NCBI RefSeq assembly: GCF_022869825.1
Contig: NZ_CP094971.1
Coordinates: 1,427,501 to 1,491,500, forward strand
Direction of reading: 5' to 3'
Source of the DNA: Clostridium sp. BJN0001
GTDB lineage: Bacteria; Bacillota; Clostridia; Clostridiales; Clostridiaceae
DNA: 64,000 nt
Part shown: positions 52,755 through 63,096 of the stretch, piece by piece
Layout: each line of letters opens with the position of its first letter
Numbering within the stretch: the first letter of the stretch is position 1
The notes under the pieces: model-generated
Told to the model about the DNA's origin: nothing
Seen by the model: the letters and a program-made list of their open reading frames with translations, nothing else
Databases searched by the model: none
Made by a program: the position numbers and the translations under genes

Positions 52755-54179
52755 TTAAAGTATCTGCATACCGATAAAAGTACAGTCATCTTTTAAAGAT
52801 CCCTCTTCTATTATAATATCTTCTATATAATCATTTAAATACTTTATAAAATCCTTCATTAAAACTTTCCCAAGGTACTTTTTTATAATATCATCTAATA
52901 TAAAATCCATTCCATCAGTAAATAAATAAAATTTATCTCCCTTTTCAAACTTTATTGTAATTTGAGAAAATTCACTATTATCAAACATTCCTAAAAAAGA
53001 TCCTGGAATACTTATAGTTTTTGCTTTATCTTTATTTTTCTGATAGATAAAACTATTCATTCCAGCACCTACTATAGTAAACTCTTTCTTTTCAAAATCT
53101 ATAGAAAATGAACATACTGCAATATAATTTTCTTCATAATAATTTATTAATCTCTTATTTAAATTTTGTACTATTTTCATAGGATCAGGTTTATTTGTAT
53201 TTTTAAGTTCCTGCATATATAAAATATCAAAAGCTGATATATTAAGTGCTGCCGATACTCCTTTTCCCTTTACATCTGTAATCATTCCTATTAGATAATT
53301 ATCATTAACTTTTTTGATTCTATAAAAATCTCCACTTACAATTCCTGATGGTTTATATATTTTTTCAATGTTTACTTTATCTATCGGATAATCTAATTGA
53401 AGACTATTTGTCTGATATGTATATGCCCTATCAAGTTCTTTTTTCTCATCTGTAATATCTTTAAAAAGTACAATCATCTTAGAATGTCCATTATGCTCAA
53501 AATAGCTGCTTGAAATACTAGCATTCAATTTCTTCCCATTTTTTAAATTAAAGTTGTAGCAGTCATAATAATTTACTTTCTTATCCATCTTTAAATTCAT
53601 TATTTTTTTATGCATTCTCTTTTGATCTTTCTCATTTAAAAATGAATATAAACTCTTCCCTATCATTTCTTCTGGCTTTATACCTATGAGCTTAGATGCA
53701 TGCTCATTCATTTCTACAACCCTATTATCTTCTAATATAATTATTGCAATTGGAAAGTTATTCATCATATTAAAGTACTTGCTATTTCTATTTTCTATTT
53801 TTTTATCATAAACTTCTTTTTCTGTAATATCAGTACTCCTTACAAGCATCTTTATAATCTTTCCATTAATATCTCGTATAGGATTATACGAGATATTAAT
53901 AAATTTATTAAGTTCTGGAATATAAATATCACCTGAAATAGCTTTTCCTATCTTTAAACTTTTTTCAAAAAGACACCCTTTGCATGTCTCATTTCTATTT
54001 AACATTTGATAACATTTCTTTTTTATAATTTTATCACTTTTTATACCATAAAAAGAATATCCTGATTTATTAAGAAAATAAACTGTCTTATCTAGATTAA
54101 GCACATTTATTATATCTTTTACATAATCTAAAGCATCTAAATGTTTCATATCTTCTTTGCTATCAGTTTTATCTGTCAT
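52755..54179 (-). CDS. PAS-PAS-PP2C phosphatase (RsbU/SpoIIE-type)
   Basis: 474 residues. Two N-terminal PAS-like domains (about 10-125 and 130-255), the first with CKGCLF cysteines, precede the PP2C/SpoIIE domain. Its metal motifs are SGDFYRIKKVNDNYLIGMITDVKGKGVSAAL and YLFTDGMDF, ending LKDDCTFIGMQI. It should dephosphorylate the STAS antagonist encoded directly upstream. GAGAGGAC lies before the ATG. Part of a leftward cluster of HATPase, MCP, STAS and PP2C genes. Confidence 0.9.
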   Translation of the reverse strand: MTDKTDSKEDMKHLDALDYVKDIINVLNLDKTVYFLNKSGYSFYGIKSDKIIKKKCYQMLNRNETCKGCLFEKSLKIGKAISGDIYIPELNKFINISYNPIRDINGKIIKMLVRSTDITEKEVYDKKIENRNSKYFNMMNNFPIAIIILEDNRVVEMNEHASKLIGIKPEEMIGKSLYSFLNEKDQKRMHKKIMNLKMDKKVNYYDCYNFNLKNGKKLNASISSSYFEHNGHSKMIVLFKDITDEKKELDRAYTYQTNSLQLDYPIDKVNIEKIYKPSGIVSGDFYRIKKVNDNYLIGMITDVKGKGVSAALNISAFDILYMQELKNTNKPDPMKIVQNLNKRLINYYEENYIAVCSFSIDFEKKEFTIVGAGMNSFIYQKNKDKAKTISIPGSFLGMFDNSEFSQITIKFEKGDKFYLFTDGMDFILDDIIKKYLGKVLMKDFIKYLNDYIEDIIIEEGSLKDDCTFIGMQIL

Positions 54180-54211
54180 ATCTAATTCTTGTCCTCTCTT
54201 ATTAGCCTTAA

Positions 54212-54493
54212 TTAGATTATTTTAAAAACTTTATTAAGTCTTGTCATTTTGAATAATTTTAAAACATCTGGCTTCATTGATTTAAGTACAATATCACCAT
54301 TTTTTTCAACACATTTTTTATAAACTGAAACAATAGTTCCAAGTCCTGTACTATCAATAAAACTACATCTTTCAAAATTGAAAATAAAATTTATAGTTCC
54401 ATCATCTATATATTTATTTATATTTTGTCTAAATTTCTCTACTTCATCAACTATAAAATTATCAGGTATATATATTTCCTTTTCACTAATCAT
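54212..54493 (-). CDS. STAS-domain anti-sigma factor antagonist
   Basis: 93 residues, one STAS domain with the phosphorylation motif FERCSFIDSTGLGTIVSVYKK (Ser in IDSTG). It starts directly after the MCP stop (GAGGTGAAATAA-ATG) and is 32 bases from the phosphatase gene. In partner switching the unphosphorylated form binds the HATPase kinase and frees its target. The partner kinase is probably the gene at 56526-56912. Confidence 0.9.
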   Translation of the reverse strand: MISEKEIYIPDNFIVDEVEKFRQNINKYIDDGTINFIFNFERCSFIDSTGLGTIVSVYKKCVEKNGDIVLKSMKPDVLKLFKMTRLNKVFKII

Positions 54494-56503
54494 TTATTTC
54501 ACCTCATATTTAAATTTCTCAACAAGTTTTAAAAGTTCTTCAGACATAGCACTTGTTTCTTCTGCTGTAGATGTAAGATTCTCAACAGCTTCAACCTCTT
54601 GATTTATTGCTGTAGCAACATTTTCACAGTTTGCGCTATTGTTTTCACTTATTGTTGCTACTTCATTTATTGTCTTTACAATCTTATCTGAAGATGCAAC
54701 CTCATCATTTGTGATATCAAGTATTCCAGATATATGTTCTATAATATTTTCTATTGCTTTTAATATATTTAAGAATGCTTTATCAGTTTCTGAAACAATA
54801 TTCACACCATTTTCTACTTTTTTATTAGCTCTTTCCATACATGATACAGCATTTTTAGTTTCATTTGTCATTCTATTTATTAAATCTGAAATTGCCTTTG
54901 CTTTATCATTAGATTCTTCTGATAATTTTCTTATTTCTTCTGCTACAACACTGAATCCTTTTCCATGTTCTCCTGCTCTTGCAGCCTCAATAGATGCATT
55001 AAGTGCGAGAAGGCTTGTCTGATCTGCAATATCATTTATTGTTGTAACTATTCCATTTGCTTCTTTTGATAAATCAGAAACTGCAAAAAGAGCTTTAGAT
55101 GTTTCTTTGCTTTCATTTTTTATTCCATCTATTGCGCTAACTGTCTCTTGAACTTTTTCTCTTCCAAGAGAAGCTACGTCTTTAGATTCAAGTACATTTT
55201 TATTTGCTGATTCTGCTCTATTTTTAGCAAGTTGTACAAGACTTGATAACTGCACAAGAATTTCAGATACATTAACAACTGACTTGTTTTGAGTTTCTGA
55301 ATCATTAGCAACATTTGTAATCGCAGCATCTATCTCTTCTGTTGTTGCACTTATTTCCTGTGATGATGACGATAAATCTTCTGAAGCCTTAGTAAGCTGT
55401 TTTGATGCACCTTCAACATTTCTTACAATATCTTCTATATTGCAAAGCATATCGTTAAATTCTCTTTCAAGTTCACCAATTTCATCTTCATTTTTAGTCT
55501 CTGTCTTTACTGTAAGATCTCCCTGTCCTGCTAATACCATAGCTTTTTTAAGTTTTTTAAGTGGATTTATTATTCCTTTTACAGAATAAAAATATGCCCA
55601 TATTAAAGCTATAATAATTGCAACTAATGAAATCCCTATAGTATTATTTCTTATTTCTGTTGCTGCTTTCATGCATTCATTATAATCAGCAGTTACGCAA
55701 ATACACAAATTATCTGCTACATGGAATGAACAATATTTTTTATTCTTCTCATACATATATAAACCTTGAGCTTCATTTTGATTTTCTGCTAAATCATACA
55801 TAGATTCAAGGTTAGAATCTCCTAAATCACTTATCTTTTTATCTGAACCTAAATCCTGATCTGGATGATAAACAATATTTCCTTTATCATCTAATATGCA
55901 TATGTATCCCTTTTCTCCAATTTTAACATCTGAAATATAGTCTGCTAAACTTGAGAATTTTATATCAGCTACAATAGTTCCTATAACACTTCCATTATTG
56001 CTTAATGGGTAAGAAATACATATTGAAGAATTATTTGTTGATCTTGAAACTAATACTCCACTTATAGATTCTTTCTTATCAGATAAAGTTTCTTTTATAT
56101 AATCTCTATCACTTAAATCTATATCTGGATTTTTACTACTACTATTAAGTATTACTTTTCCATTACTATCTGTAATAATAATATCTTCAATAATTGCACT
56201 ATTCTGATTTTTAACATCACCTATGTATTCAAAAACTGAATCTTTATATGATTCATCAGAGCTCTTCTCTAAAAGAGAAATCTCTTTATTTAAGCTCACA
56301 TTTTTAGCTACACTTTTTGCCAAATTAATTTGTCTGTTTATTAATTTTGCATTTTCAGAAGATTCTATATCCACTTGCTTTTTCATTGAAGATTCAAGGG
56401 CTTTTGCGGCCATATTATAAGAAATAACTCCAAGAATAAACATAGGTGCAATTATTAGTATAATAAATCTAATCATTATTTTTGTTTTCAGTGAAATTTT
56501 CAT
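54494..56503 (-). CDS. Methyl-accepting chemotaxis-type receptor
   Basis: 669 residues. An N-terminal membrane segment ([20 protein letters not shown]), an extracellular dCache sensor domain (about 35-285), a second membrane segment ([18 protein letters not shown]), HAMP, and a long signalling helix with the hairpin tip [44 protein letters not shown] precedes the ATG. It adjoins STAS and PP2C genes rather than che genes, so its output may be coupled to the partner switch. It has no CheB/CheR docking pentapeptide that I can see. Confidence 0.92.
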   Translation of the reverse strand: MKISLKTKIMIRFIILIIAPMFILGVISYNMAAKALESSMKKQVDIESSENAKLINRQINLAKSVAKNVSLNKEISLLEKSSDESYKDSVFEYIGDVKNQNSAIIEDIIITDSNGKVILNSSSKNPDIDLSDRDYIKETLSDKKESISGVLVSRSTNNSSICISYPLSNNGSVIGTIVADIKFSSLADYISDVKIGEKGYICILDDKGNIVYHPDQDLGSDKKISDLGDSNLESMYDLAENQNEAQGLYMYEKNKKYCSFHVADNLCICVTADYNECMKAATEIRNNTIGISLVAIIIALIWAYFYSVKGIINPLKKLKKAMVLAGQGDLTVKTETKNEDEIGELEREFNDMLCNIEDIVRNVEGASKQLTKASEDLSSSSQEISATTEEIDAAITNVANDSETQNKSVVNVSEILVQLSSLVQLAKNRAESANKNVLESKDVASLGREKVQETVSAIDGIKNESKETSKALFAVSDLSKEANGIVTTINDIADQTSLLALNASIEAARAGEHGKGFSVVAEEIRKLSEESNDKAKAISDLINRMTNETKNAVSCMERANKKVENGVNIVSETDKAFLNILKAIENIIEHISGILDITNDEVASSDKIVKTINEVATISENNSANCENVATAINQEVEAVENLTSTAEETSAMSEELLKLVEKFKYEVK

Positions 56504-56525
56504 TTTTTACACTCCTTTTTAGATT

Positions 56526-56912
56526 TTAAAGTAAAATTTTCTTAATGCTGATAACGCCTTTTCCTATTTTTACTTCATCGCTATATGATTTTATAATCTC
56601 TAATCCTCTACCCGATTCTGATAATATATTATCATCTGATTTTTTAATATCTTCATAACCAAATTTTCTACTTCCACAGTCTTTTACAGAAATATTTATA
56701 CTATCTTTGTCTAAAGACCATGTTATAATTATTGGTTTTTTAGAATTACCCATATTTCCATGATAAAAAGCATTCGTAATTGCCTCTATCATTATGAGCT
56801 TTACTTCAAATATTTTTTCTTTTATATTCAGCATAGCTGTTACATTATCAATCTTACTTGCTAAATTTTTTATACCATATAAAACTATTTTACCATCTGA
56901 ATATTTAAACAT
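56526..56912 (-). CDS. HATPase anti-sigma factor kinase (RsbW/SpoIIAB-like)
   Basis: 128 residues from ATG 56912 with GGGGGA upstream. The N-box EAITNAFYHGNMGNSKKPI and the G1/G2-type IKDCGSRKFGYE and ESGRGLEIIKSYSDEVKIGKG are the GHKL ATP-binding motifs. It should phosphorylate the STAS protein and hold an unknown target. It is the first gene of the cluster. No sigma factor gene lies within the window. Confidence 0.87.
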   Translation of the reverse strand: MFKYSDGKIVLYGIKNLASKIDNVTAMLNIKEKIFEVKLIMIEAITNAFYHGNMGNSKKPIIITWSLDKDSINISVKDCGSRKFGYEDIKKSDDNILSESGRGLEIIKSYSDEVKIGKGVISIKKILL

Positions 56913-57018
56913 AGTTCCCCCTTTCCTTGTATTATTATACATCATTATTCATTATATGCTAATTTTTTTACATTAAAACTTAATTACAATTTTTATCCAT
57001 ATAAATAATCAGTAAAAA

Positions 57019-57046
57019 AAGGCTGTCATATTTCTATGACAGCTTT
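57019..57046 (-). terminator. Terminator of the DUF819 gene
   Basis: AAAGCTGTCATA and TATGACAGCCTTT (minus strand) with a four-base loop and a TTTTTT run; 12 bases after the stop. Confidence 0.85.
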
Positions 57047-57057
57047 AAAATTAAAGT

Positions 57058-58269
57058 TTAAGCTCCTAAAATGCTTCCTATTATTATTCCAAGATACGTT
57101 CCAAGAACATATCCTAAAGTTCCAATAAGCATAACTGGTCCAACAAGTTTAGTCCATCCCTTTGATATTGCCATCGCAGCTGCAGTTGTAGGTCCTCCTA
57201 TATTTGCATTTGATGCAAGAACAATATCTTCAATATCAAATTTTAATATTTTACCAAAGACAAGACAAAAAATAATATTTGTTGCTGCTATAGTAAATGT
57301 AAATACGAATAATAATGGAGCATTCAAAATTATCAATTTAATCGATGCAGGTACACCTATTACAAAGAAAAATAAATAAATTAAGTAAGTTCCTATTTCA
57401 TTATAACCTGATAAAGTTTTAATTCTTTTTTCAAATCCAGTAGATATAATAATTGAAATTGTAGTAATCCATACATACTGACTCCCAAAGAAAGTATTAA
57501 ACATATCAAGTACCATATTACCTTTAGGTATTATACTAGATAATGAAGATGATATAAATTTTGATAATGTAACAACAAGTGCTGCATATGCAAAATCTAT
57601 AGCAATATCTTTTAAAGAAATTTCTTTTTTTGACCAATATTTTGCTACTATATTCTCATCCTCAGATTTACATGATTTTGATTCAATTAAATCAATATGT
57701 GGATGTTTGAAATGTTTTTTTATAAATTCCATAGATGGAATCGTAAGAAGCGCAAATATTGAACATGCTGTAACTAAATTATCTGCTACTGTAGTTGCCG
57801 ATATTATTGTTTTTGATGTATTAAAAGCATCAGCTAAGGCAGTATAATTAATACCTCCTCCTATATATGATCCTGTCATCATAGCAGCTACTTTATTAAG
57901 CTCAGGAATATAATCTTTAAGCATAAAGAAGCTAAAAACAGCACCTATACATGAACCTAAAGAGCCAATTAAAAATATTATAAGCATTCTTCCAGATTCT
58001 TTCCATATTTTCTTCATATTGCATTGAATTAAAAGAAGAGGAATAGCCATTGGAACTGCAAATCCCCATATTACATCATCATATAAAGGACAGCTTGTCG
58101 GAATTATATTTAAGTTTGTAAATACAAGCGCAAATATTAAAACTATAATTGCTCCTGATATTTTAGATGCCCACTTATATTTCTGTTCAAGATATATTGA
58201 AACTGCAACAGAAATTAACATTATCGATAATAATGTCCATGTATCATCAGCCTTAATTAATGTATTCAT
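57058..58269 (-). CDS. DUF819-family membrane permease
   Basis: 403 residues with about ten membrane segments. Conserved GSYIGGGINYTALADAFNTSKTIISATTVADN and FASNANIGGPTTAAAMAISKGW-type motif (here VLASNANIGGPTTAAAMAISKGWTKLVGP) fit DUF819. Two related inverted halves are visible from the repeated GGGIN and IGGPT motifs, as in transporters of the same fold. GGAGG precedes the ATG. Substrate unknown. Confidence 0.88.
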   Translation of the reverse strand: MNTLIKADDTWTLLSIMLISVAVSIYLEQKYKWASKISGAIIVLIFALVFTNLNIIPTSCPLYDDVIWGFAVPMAIPLLLIQCNMKKIWKESGRMLIIFLIGSLGSCIGAVFSFFMLKDYIPELNKVAAMMTGSYIGGGINYTALADAFNTSKTIISATTVADNLVTACSIFALLTIPSMEFIKKHFKHPHIDLIESKSCKSEDENIVAKYWSKKEISLKDIAIDFAYAALVVTLSKFISSSLSSIIPKGNMVLDMFNTFFGSQYVWITTISIIISTGFEKRIKTLSGYNEIGTYLIYLFFFVIGVPASIKLIILNAPLLFVFTFTIAATNIIFCLVFGKILKFDIEDIVLASNANIGGPTTAAAMAISKGWTKLVGPVMLIGTLGYVLGTYLGIIIGSILGA

Positions 58270-58410
58270 TAAAATACCTCCATATCATTTGTCATCAATT
58301 ATATAATATAACAAAAGATTTCTATTAAAAGAACCAGCAGCATACTTTTTTTTACTATACGTGACACTAATTCATTCTATTATAGACAATTAATATGAAA
58401 ATATACTAAA

Positions 58411-58442
58411 AAAAGATCCTCACAAAATGTGAAGACCTTTTT
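58411..58442 (-). terminator. Terminator of the large membrane-protein gene
   Basis: Imperfect stem GGTCTTCACA / TGTGAGGATC (minus strand) with a four-base loop and a following T-run. It lies about 44 bases after the stop at 58486. Confidence 0.7.
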
Positions 58443-58485
58443 ATATTAAATTATTAGATTAATATTATGAACATTTACTTTAATT

Positions 58486-60096
58486 TTATTTTTGCTCTTC
58501 TTCATTATTTGAAGAAACATTTGAAAATGAATTAACAATTATATATTTGTTGTCTCCAACTTTAATATATTTTATATCTACAGTATCTCCTATCTTTGTA
58601 AGTGCTGCTTCTCGTGCTATTTCTGTAGATACTGAATAAATGTTATCATCACCTTTAAGCTTTATATCATAAATACTATTTCCATCTTTTAATACGAGCC
58701 CAATTCTTTCAACCTCTCCACTAATTTCTTGGTCATTATTTCCACCTTTTAAAGAAATATTAGTATCAGTAAGAGATTCTAAGTATTTATTAAGTGCTGA
58801 CTGAACACTATCTCCTACACCAATAGTATTATAATTTTTCACATTAACCATGGCATATTGTTTTACAAGACCATTAGAATCTTTAAGTGTCATAAAATAA
58901 GTAGGTTCATTCTGTATATTAATTAAATATGGGAATGTTGCTGTATATTCATACTGCTGAACTTTTCCTTCTGCAGATTTCATTCCTGCATTTTCAGTTG
59001 CTCCTGATGTTTTATACATCATAGTCTTTCCAGTTCTTGTATCTGTAAGAGTAAAACCAACTAATGATTCATCACTACCTACTGAAGTTATTCCAGTATA
59101 ATAATAACATTTATTATTATTATTATATATCATTGTCATTCCATCAGTTGTTTCAAGCTTATCTTTATCAGTAAAGTTTAAAATACCATGAACAAGCTTT
59201 CCCCACTTATTAAGATATCTATTTGTATACTCCATTGGCTGTATTCTATCTATCCACTCTGGTGCATCTTCTATGCCGTAAGTATTTGACTCACCAGTTT
59301 GAGCATCCATAACAAGTACACCTATAGCTTTACTTTCTTCAATGCCTACTGCATTATCGTATCTTGTAATAACGTAATAAGGTTTTCCTGTATCATCTAA
59401 TTCAAAAGTAAAATCAGTGTGTCCTGCTTTCATATCTCTTAAATATGCTGCTCTTTTAAGGCTACTAAAGATATATGATGAATCAAGATACTTAATATGC
59501 AGATCTTCTCCATTAAGATTTGTTACAAGCTGCACATCATTTTGGTTAGTAGCACTAACCTTTATGTATCCTTGAGTACCAACTCTATTAGAAAACCATT
59601 TTAAAAATGATGAATGCTCAAGAGGTGCAACATAATAAAGTTCGCCATTTATTGACTGAAGAGTTAACTCACCAACTGTTACCTGACTTCCAAGACTAGA
59701 TATTTCTCCAAGTTTTTTGTCTGCAAGCTTAAATGCTAAATCTTTATCAATAGTAGGAAGCTGATTTAAATCTATATATTTAATTTCACTCGAAAAATCT
59801 ACTTCTTCTATATTTCCTATTAAATTTCTATGAGATTTATAATTTATAATAGGACTAAAAAATAATGCGGTAACCGCATATACTAAAAACACTATAGCAG
59901 ATGCCATTATATATCTTTTATCCTTTTTTAGTATTCCAAATCCTAATGAACATAACACAAAAATTATTGAAATAAGAAATGCATTTAAACTAAAATCAAA
60001 TATAAGTCTGTTAAAAATGAGCAAAAGTAGTGCGATTATAATATACACTGGTATCAGAACTGTTATAAACTTAAATATATTATTTTCTTTATTCAT
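58486..60096 (-). CDS. Large membrane-anchored extracytoplasmic protein
   Basis: 536 residues. Three hydrophobic segments at the N-terminus (VLIPVYIIIALLLLIFNRLIF, AFLISIIFVLCSLGFGIL, YIMASAIVFLVYAVTALFF) are followed by a long soluble region without cysteines, rich in beta-strand, containing YVAPLEHSSFLKWFSNRVGTQGYIKVSATN and LDDTGKPYYVITRYDN. The region looks like repeated PepSY-like or similar strands and would lie outside the cell. GGGGGA precedes the ATG. I do not recognise a family with confidence; a cell-envelope or signalling role is possible. Confidence 0.65.
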   Translation of the reverse strand: MNKENNIFKFITVLIPVYIIIALLLLIFNRLIFDFSLNAFLISIIFVLCSLGFGILKKDKRYIMASAIVFLVYAVTALFFSPIINYKSHRNLIGNIEEVDFSSEIKYIDLNQLPTIDKDLAFKLADKKLGEISSLGSQVTVGELTLQSINGELYYVAPLEHSSFLKWFSNRVGTQGYIKVSATNQNDVQLVTNLNGEDLHIKYLDSSYIFSSLKRAAYLRDMKAGHTDFTFELDDTGKPYYVITRYDNAVGIEESKAIGVLVMDAQTGESNTYGIEDAPEWIDRIQPMEYTNRYLNKWGKLVHGILNFTDKDKLETTDGMTMIYNNNNKCYYYTGITSVGSDESLVGFTLTDTRTGKTMMYKTSGATENAGMKSAEGKVQQYEYTATFPYLINIQNEPTYFMTLKDSNGLVKQYAMVNVKNYNTIGVGDSVQSALNKYLESLTDTNISLKGGNNDQEISGEVERIGLVLKDGNSIYDIKLKGDDNIYSVSTEIAREAALTKIGDTVDIKYIKVGDNKYIIVNSFSNVSSNNEEEQK

Positions 60097-60175
60097 AGAT
60101 TAATCCCCCTATTTCTTTTATAGTAACTATTATATCATAAAAGGTTTTTAATTACCATATAAGTATGATAATTTT

Positions 60176-60835
60176 TTAATTATTTTTTATAAGATACTCT
60201 TTAACCTCGCTAAGATCATTAAGCACTGCTATTGGAAGGTTTTCATTTGTTTTTTCTAATTTCTTTAAATCAGGAACCTGGATTGATTTTATTGATGCTC
60301 TACTTGCTGCTATAACTCCTGCATCAGAATCTTCTATAACAAGACAGTTATCTACATCTAATTTTAATCCTGCTGCAGCTTTTAAAAATATTTCAGGATT
60401 TGGTTTTGAATTTACTACCTGATCTCCACATATTAAATAATCTGATATATTTAAAACTCCTATTCTATCTAAAAGTTCAGATGCTCTTCCCCTTGATGTT
60501 GATGTTGCAACAGCTATTTTATACCCATTATCTTTAAGATATCTCATTATATCATCTAGACCTTTTTTAGCTATATTAGGAGTATTATCAACTGTATCTA
60601 TAGATATTTTTCTCTTTTTTTTATAAATTTCATCAAATGGAATATCATCTCCATAAAAATCCATAAAAAGTTTTTTACATGCTTTTACATTTCTTCCTAT
60701 TAAGGTTAGATAAAATTTCATATCCATTGAATATCCATAATCTTTCATTACAGTTTTAAAAGCATTAAATGATGGTATTTCTGTATCAACTAAAACTCCA
60801 TCCATGTCGAATATTACACCCTTAATTTTCATCAT
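60176..60835 (-). CDS. HAD-family phosphatase (beta-phosphoglucomutase-like)
   Basis: 219 residues from ATG 60835 (GAGGCGC upstream). Motif I is GVIFDMDGVLVDTE (nucleophile and acid Asp), motif II IAVATSTSRGRASELL, Lys in GDQVVNSKPNPEIFL, motif IV VIEDSDAGVIAASRA. The small alpha-helical cap fits the beta-phosphoglucomutase subgroup of sugar-phosphate phosphatases. It overlaps the AI-2E permease gene by 14 bases, so both are probably co-transcribed. Confidence 0.9.
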   Translation of the reverse strand: MMKIKGVIFDMDGVLVDTEIPSFNAFKTVMKDYGYSMDMKFYLTLIGRNVKACKKLFMDFYGDDIPFDEIYKKKRKISIDTVDNTPNIAKKGLDDIMRYLKDNGYKIAVATSTSRGRASELLDRIGVLNISDYLICGDQVVNSKPNPEIFLKAAAGLKLDVDNCLVIEDSDAGVIAASRASIKSIQVPDLKKLEKTNENLPIAVLNDLSEVKEYLIKNN

Positions 60836-62027
60836 CACTATGCGCCTCATTTCTATTTTTTATATAATCTTCTGTTCTTATTTTTAATCCTTTTTTTCTT
60901 AAACGATCCTCTATCTCATTTTTAATTAATACATATATTACAGCAAATAAAGGAACCCCTATTATCATTCCTATAATTCCAAGGAACTTACCTGTAACAA
61001 GTATTGCAAATAATATCCAAAATGCAGAAATACCTATTGAATTTCCTAATATCTTAGGTCCTATTACATTACCATCAAGTTGCTGAATTATAAGTATTAT
61101 CAAAATAAACCATAAAGCCTTTATTGGTGATACAAATAAAATTATTATAATTGCAGGAACAGCTCCTATTATTGGTCCAAAAAATGGAATAATATTAGTT
61201 ATTCCTATTATTACTGCTATTAAAAGATTATACGGCATCTTAGTTACAGTAAGAACAATAAATGTAAGCACTCCTATTATAAATGAATCTAATATTTTTC
61301 CAACAATAAAATTTCCAAATGTATCATTAGTCATATTTACAATATAAAGCAATTTATCAGATATTCTCTTGCTAAATAATGCACAGACTATTTTTTTTGA
61401 AAGAGCACAGAATCGCTCTTTATCAATTAAAAGATACATTGATATTATTGTCCCTAAAATAATATTCCATATGCTTGATGCAATCATTCCTAAAACGCTT
61501 CCAATTATAGGTATGAAATTTGTTCCTAGTTTTATTATGTAATTTATAAATTCATTAAAATTTCCATTCAATATTCTAAGATATTCATTCTGAATGTTTA
61601 AATTCATCAAAAGCTTGTCTGTAAACTTAACTGATTCATTTATGTACAACGGAATATCATTAACTAGTCCAATTATACTAGAAACAAGCTGAGGAAGCAT
61701 AAATTTTGTAAATGTAAAAATCAAAAGTGCTGTTACTATATATGTTAAAAATAATGAAAAACACCTTTTAATTTTACTATTTAAATTTAGTTTTTTTATA
61801 AAACCTATACTAAATATATTATTTTCAAAAAATTTTAATACAAAATTCAAAATATATGCAATTGCAAATCCTATAATAAATGGCTCTAGTATACTTAGTG
61901 CAGCGCTTATTTTATCCAGTAATTTTTCAAATTCTGATATACATTTAAAGAAAATAATTACTGCACATGATACTAGAAAAGCATATATGGAAATTGTAGT
62001 ATATTTCTTATTCCATTCAATTTTCAT
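60822..62027 (-). CDS. AI-2E family permease
   Basis: 401 residues from ATG 62027 with GAGGAG upstream (a TTG six bases earlier is too close). About seven membrane segments and the same late motif as its paralogue at 41691: NLLIAVIIGITNIIPFFGPIIGAVPAIIIILF and QQLDGNVIGPKILGNSIGISAFWIL. The two proteins are clear homologues, so export of related compounds or ions is likely. The last bases overlap the HAD gene. Confidence 0.9.
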   Translation of the reverse strand: MKIEWNKKYTTISIYAFLVSCAVIIFFKCISEFEKLLDKISAALSILEPFIIGFAIAYILNFVLKFFENNIFSIGFIKKLNLNSKIKRCFSLFLTYIVTALLIFTFTKFMLPQLVSSIIGLVNDIPLYINESVKFTDKLLMNLNIQNEYLRILNGNFNEFINYIIKLGTNFIPIIGSVLGMIASSIWNIILGTIISMYLLIDKERFCALSKKIVCALFSKRISDKLLYIVNMTNDTFGNFIVGKILDSFIIGVLTFIVLTVTKMPYNLLIAVIIGITNIIPFFGPIIGAVPAIIIILFVSPIKALWFILIILIIQQLDGNVIGPKILGNSIGISAFWILFAILVTGKFLGIIGMIIGVPLFAVIYVLIKNEIEDRLRKKGLKIRTEDYIKNRNEAHSDDEN

Positions 62028-62129
62028 ATTCAATACTCCTCTTCTATATAATATCTTACTATATTTTACTACATTATTTAAAAGAATTATATCAAATATT
62101 AATTAATTATAAGATTTTATCTATCTTTC

Positions 62130-62789
62130 TTAAGCTTTTTTTCTATAAAGATAAATCGTGAGATTGTTTTCATTTTTTGAATCTTTAAGTTTTACGACCT
62201 GTTTTTTACTACCATCAAAAAATTCTACTGCTTTATCAAAATACATAATTTTACCATTGTTAACACAGCACAATATTCTTTTATCATCATTACGAATTTT
62301 ATTTATATTAATTTTACCTTTAGTATTATTTTTTAGGAGTTCTTCTATTTTAGTAATAAATTTTTCTATCATGCTTATTGTTTTTAAAAGTTCTTTATAC
62401 TCAATAGATTTACATGGATACTGATTTTTAAACTCATAAAGCATATCATCAATTTTATTTCTGTCAAATATTCCTTTAAAAGATATGTCATATGATATTT
62501 TATCAATAATACAGTTCATTCTATAAAAACGTATATTACTGAATGATATAAGAAGGAAAATTATAGCAGTTAAAATTAGTGGAATCGCTAAATAATATAT
62601 TTTGTACAAAAGGAAACTAAGAATAACCATAGCAATAAATTTTTTTCTTGCTTCTTCATATCTTTCTATCCCATTTTTTATAATCACACTATATGAATTC
62701 ATTCTATCCATTATTAATTTTTTATTCTTATTATTTATCTTTGCTTCTTCCAAATACTTTTTACAATATAATCCTCTTCCCTTTTTCAT
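62130..62789 (-). CDS. Hypothetical membrane protein with basic flanks
   Basis: 219 residues. A basic N-terminus (KKGRGLYCKKYLEEAKINNKNKK), one or two close membrane segments (FIAMVILSFLLYKIYYLAIPLILTAIIFLLISF), then a soluble C-terminal region (GIFDRNKIDDMLYEFKNQYPC ... DDKRILCCVNNGKIMYFDKAVEFF) that ends in charged residues. AAGGGATGAGG precedes the ATG. No family recognised. Confidence 0.6.
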   Translation of the reverse strand: MKKGRGLYCKKYLEEAKINNKNKKLIMDRMNSYSVIIKNGIERYEEARKKFIAMVILSFLLYKIYYLAIPLILTAIIFLLISFSNIRFYRMNCIIDKISYDISFKGIFDRNKIDDMLYEFKNQYPCKSIEYKELLKTISMIEKFITKIEELLKNNTKGKININKIRNDDKRILCCVNNGKIMYFDKAVEFFDGSKKQVVKLKDSKNENNLTIYLYRKKA

Positions 62790-63096
62790 AACCTCATCCC
62801 TTAATTAATTTAATTTACTTTATTTTACATTATGTATTTCTTATCTTCAATGAATAAATTTAGAGTATATTTCTTATATTCTATTAAAAATTCATAATAT
62901 TAATTTTGAAATAGTAAAATACTTCATCATTTGTTAGAAAATTATTGTAAAAAATGTTTATTACCGTCGTTTAAAATTTTCTTTAACTATTTGTCCTATA
63001 CTTATTGACTGTTATATCTATATATGCTATTATAAAGTTTTATATTTTTTGAGTTTTGTGGTATAATATAAATATATAATAAAGGAGGTGATATAA
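62790..63096. promoter_or_regulatory. Control region with two sigma-A-type promoters for the CarD-like gene
   Basis: Upstream (rightward) promoter: TTGACT at 63005-63010, 17-base spacer, TATTAT at 63028-63033 with TGC before the -10. Downstream one: TGGTATAAT with TATAAT at 63062-63067 and no clear -35. The gene starts at 63097 after AAGGAGG. The remaining 62790-63000 is AT-rich with no gene; part may serve the leftward gene at 62789. Confidence 0.6.
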
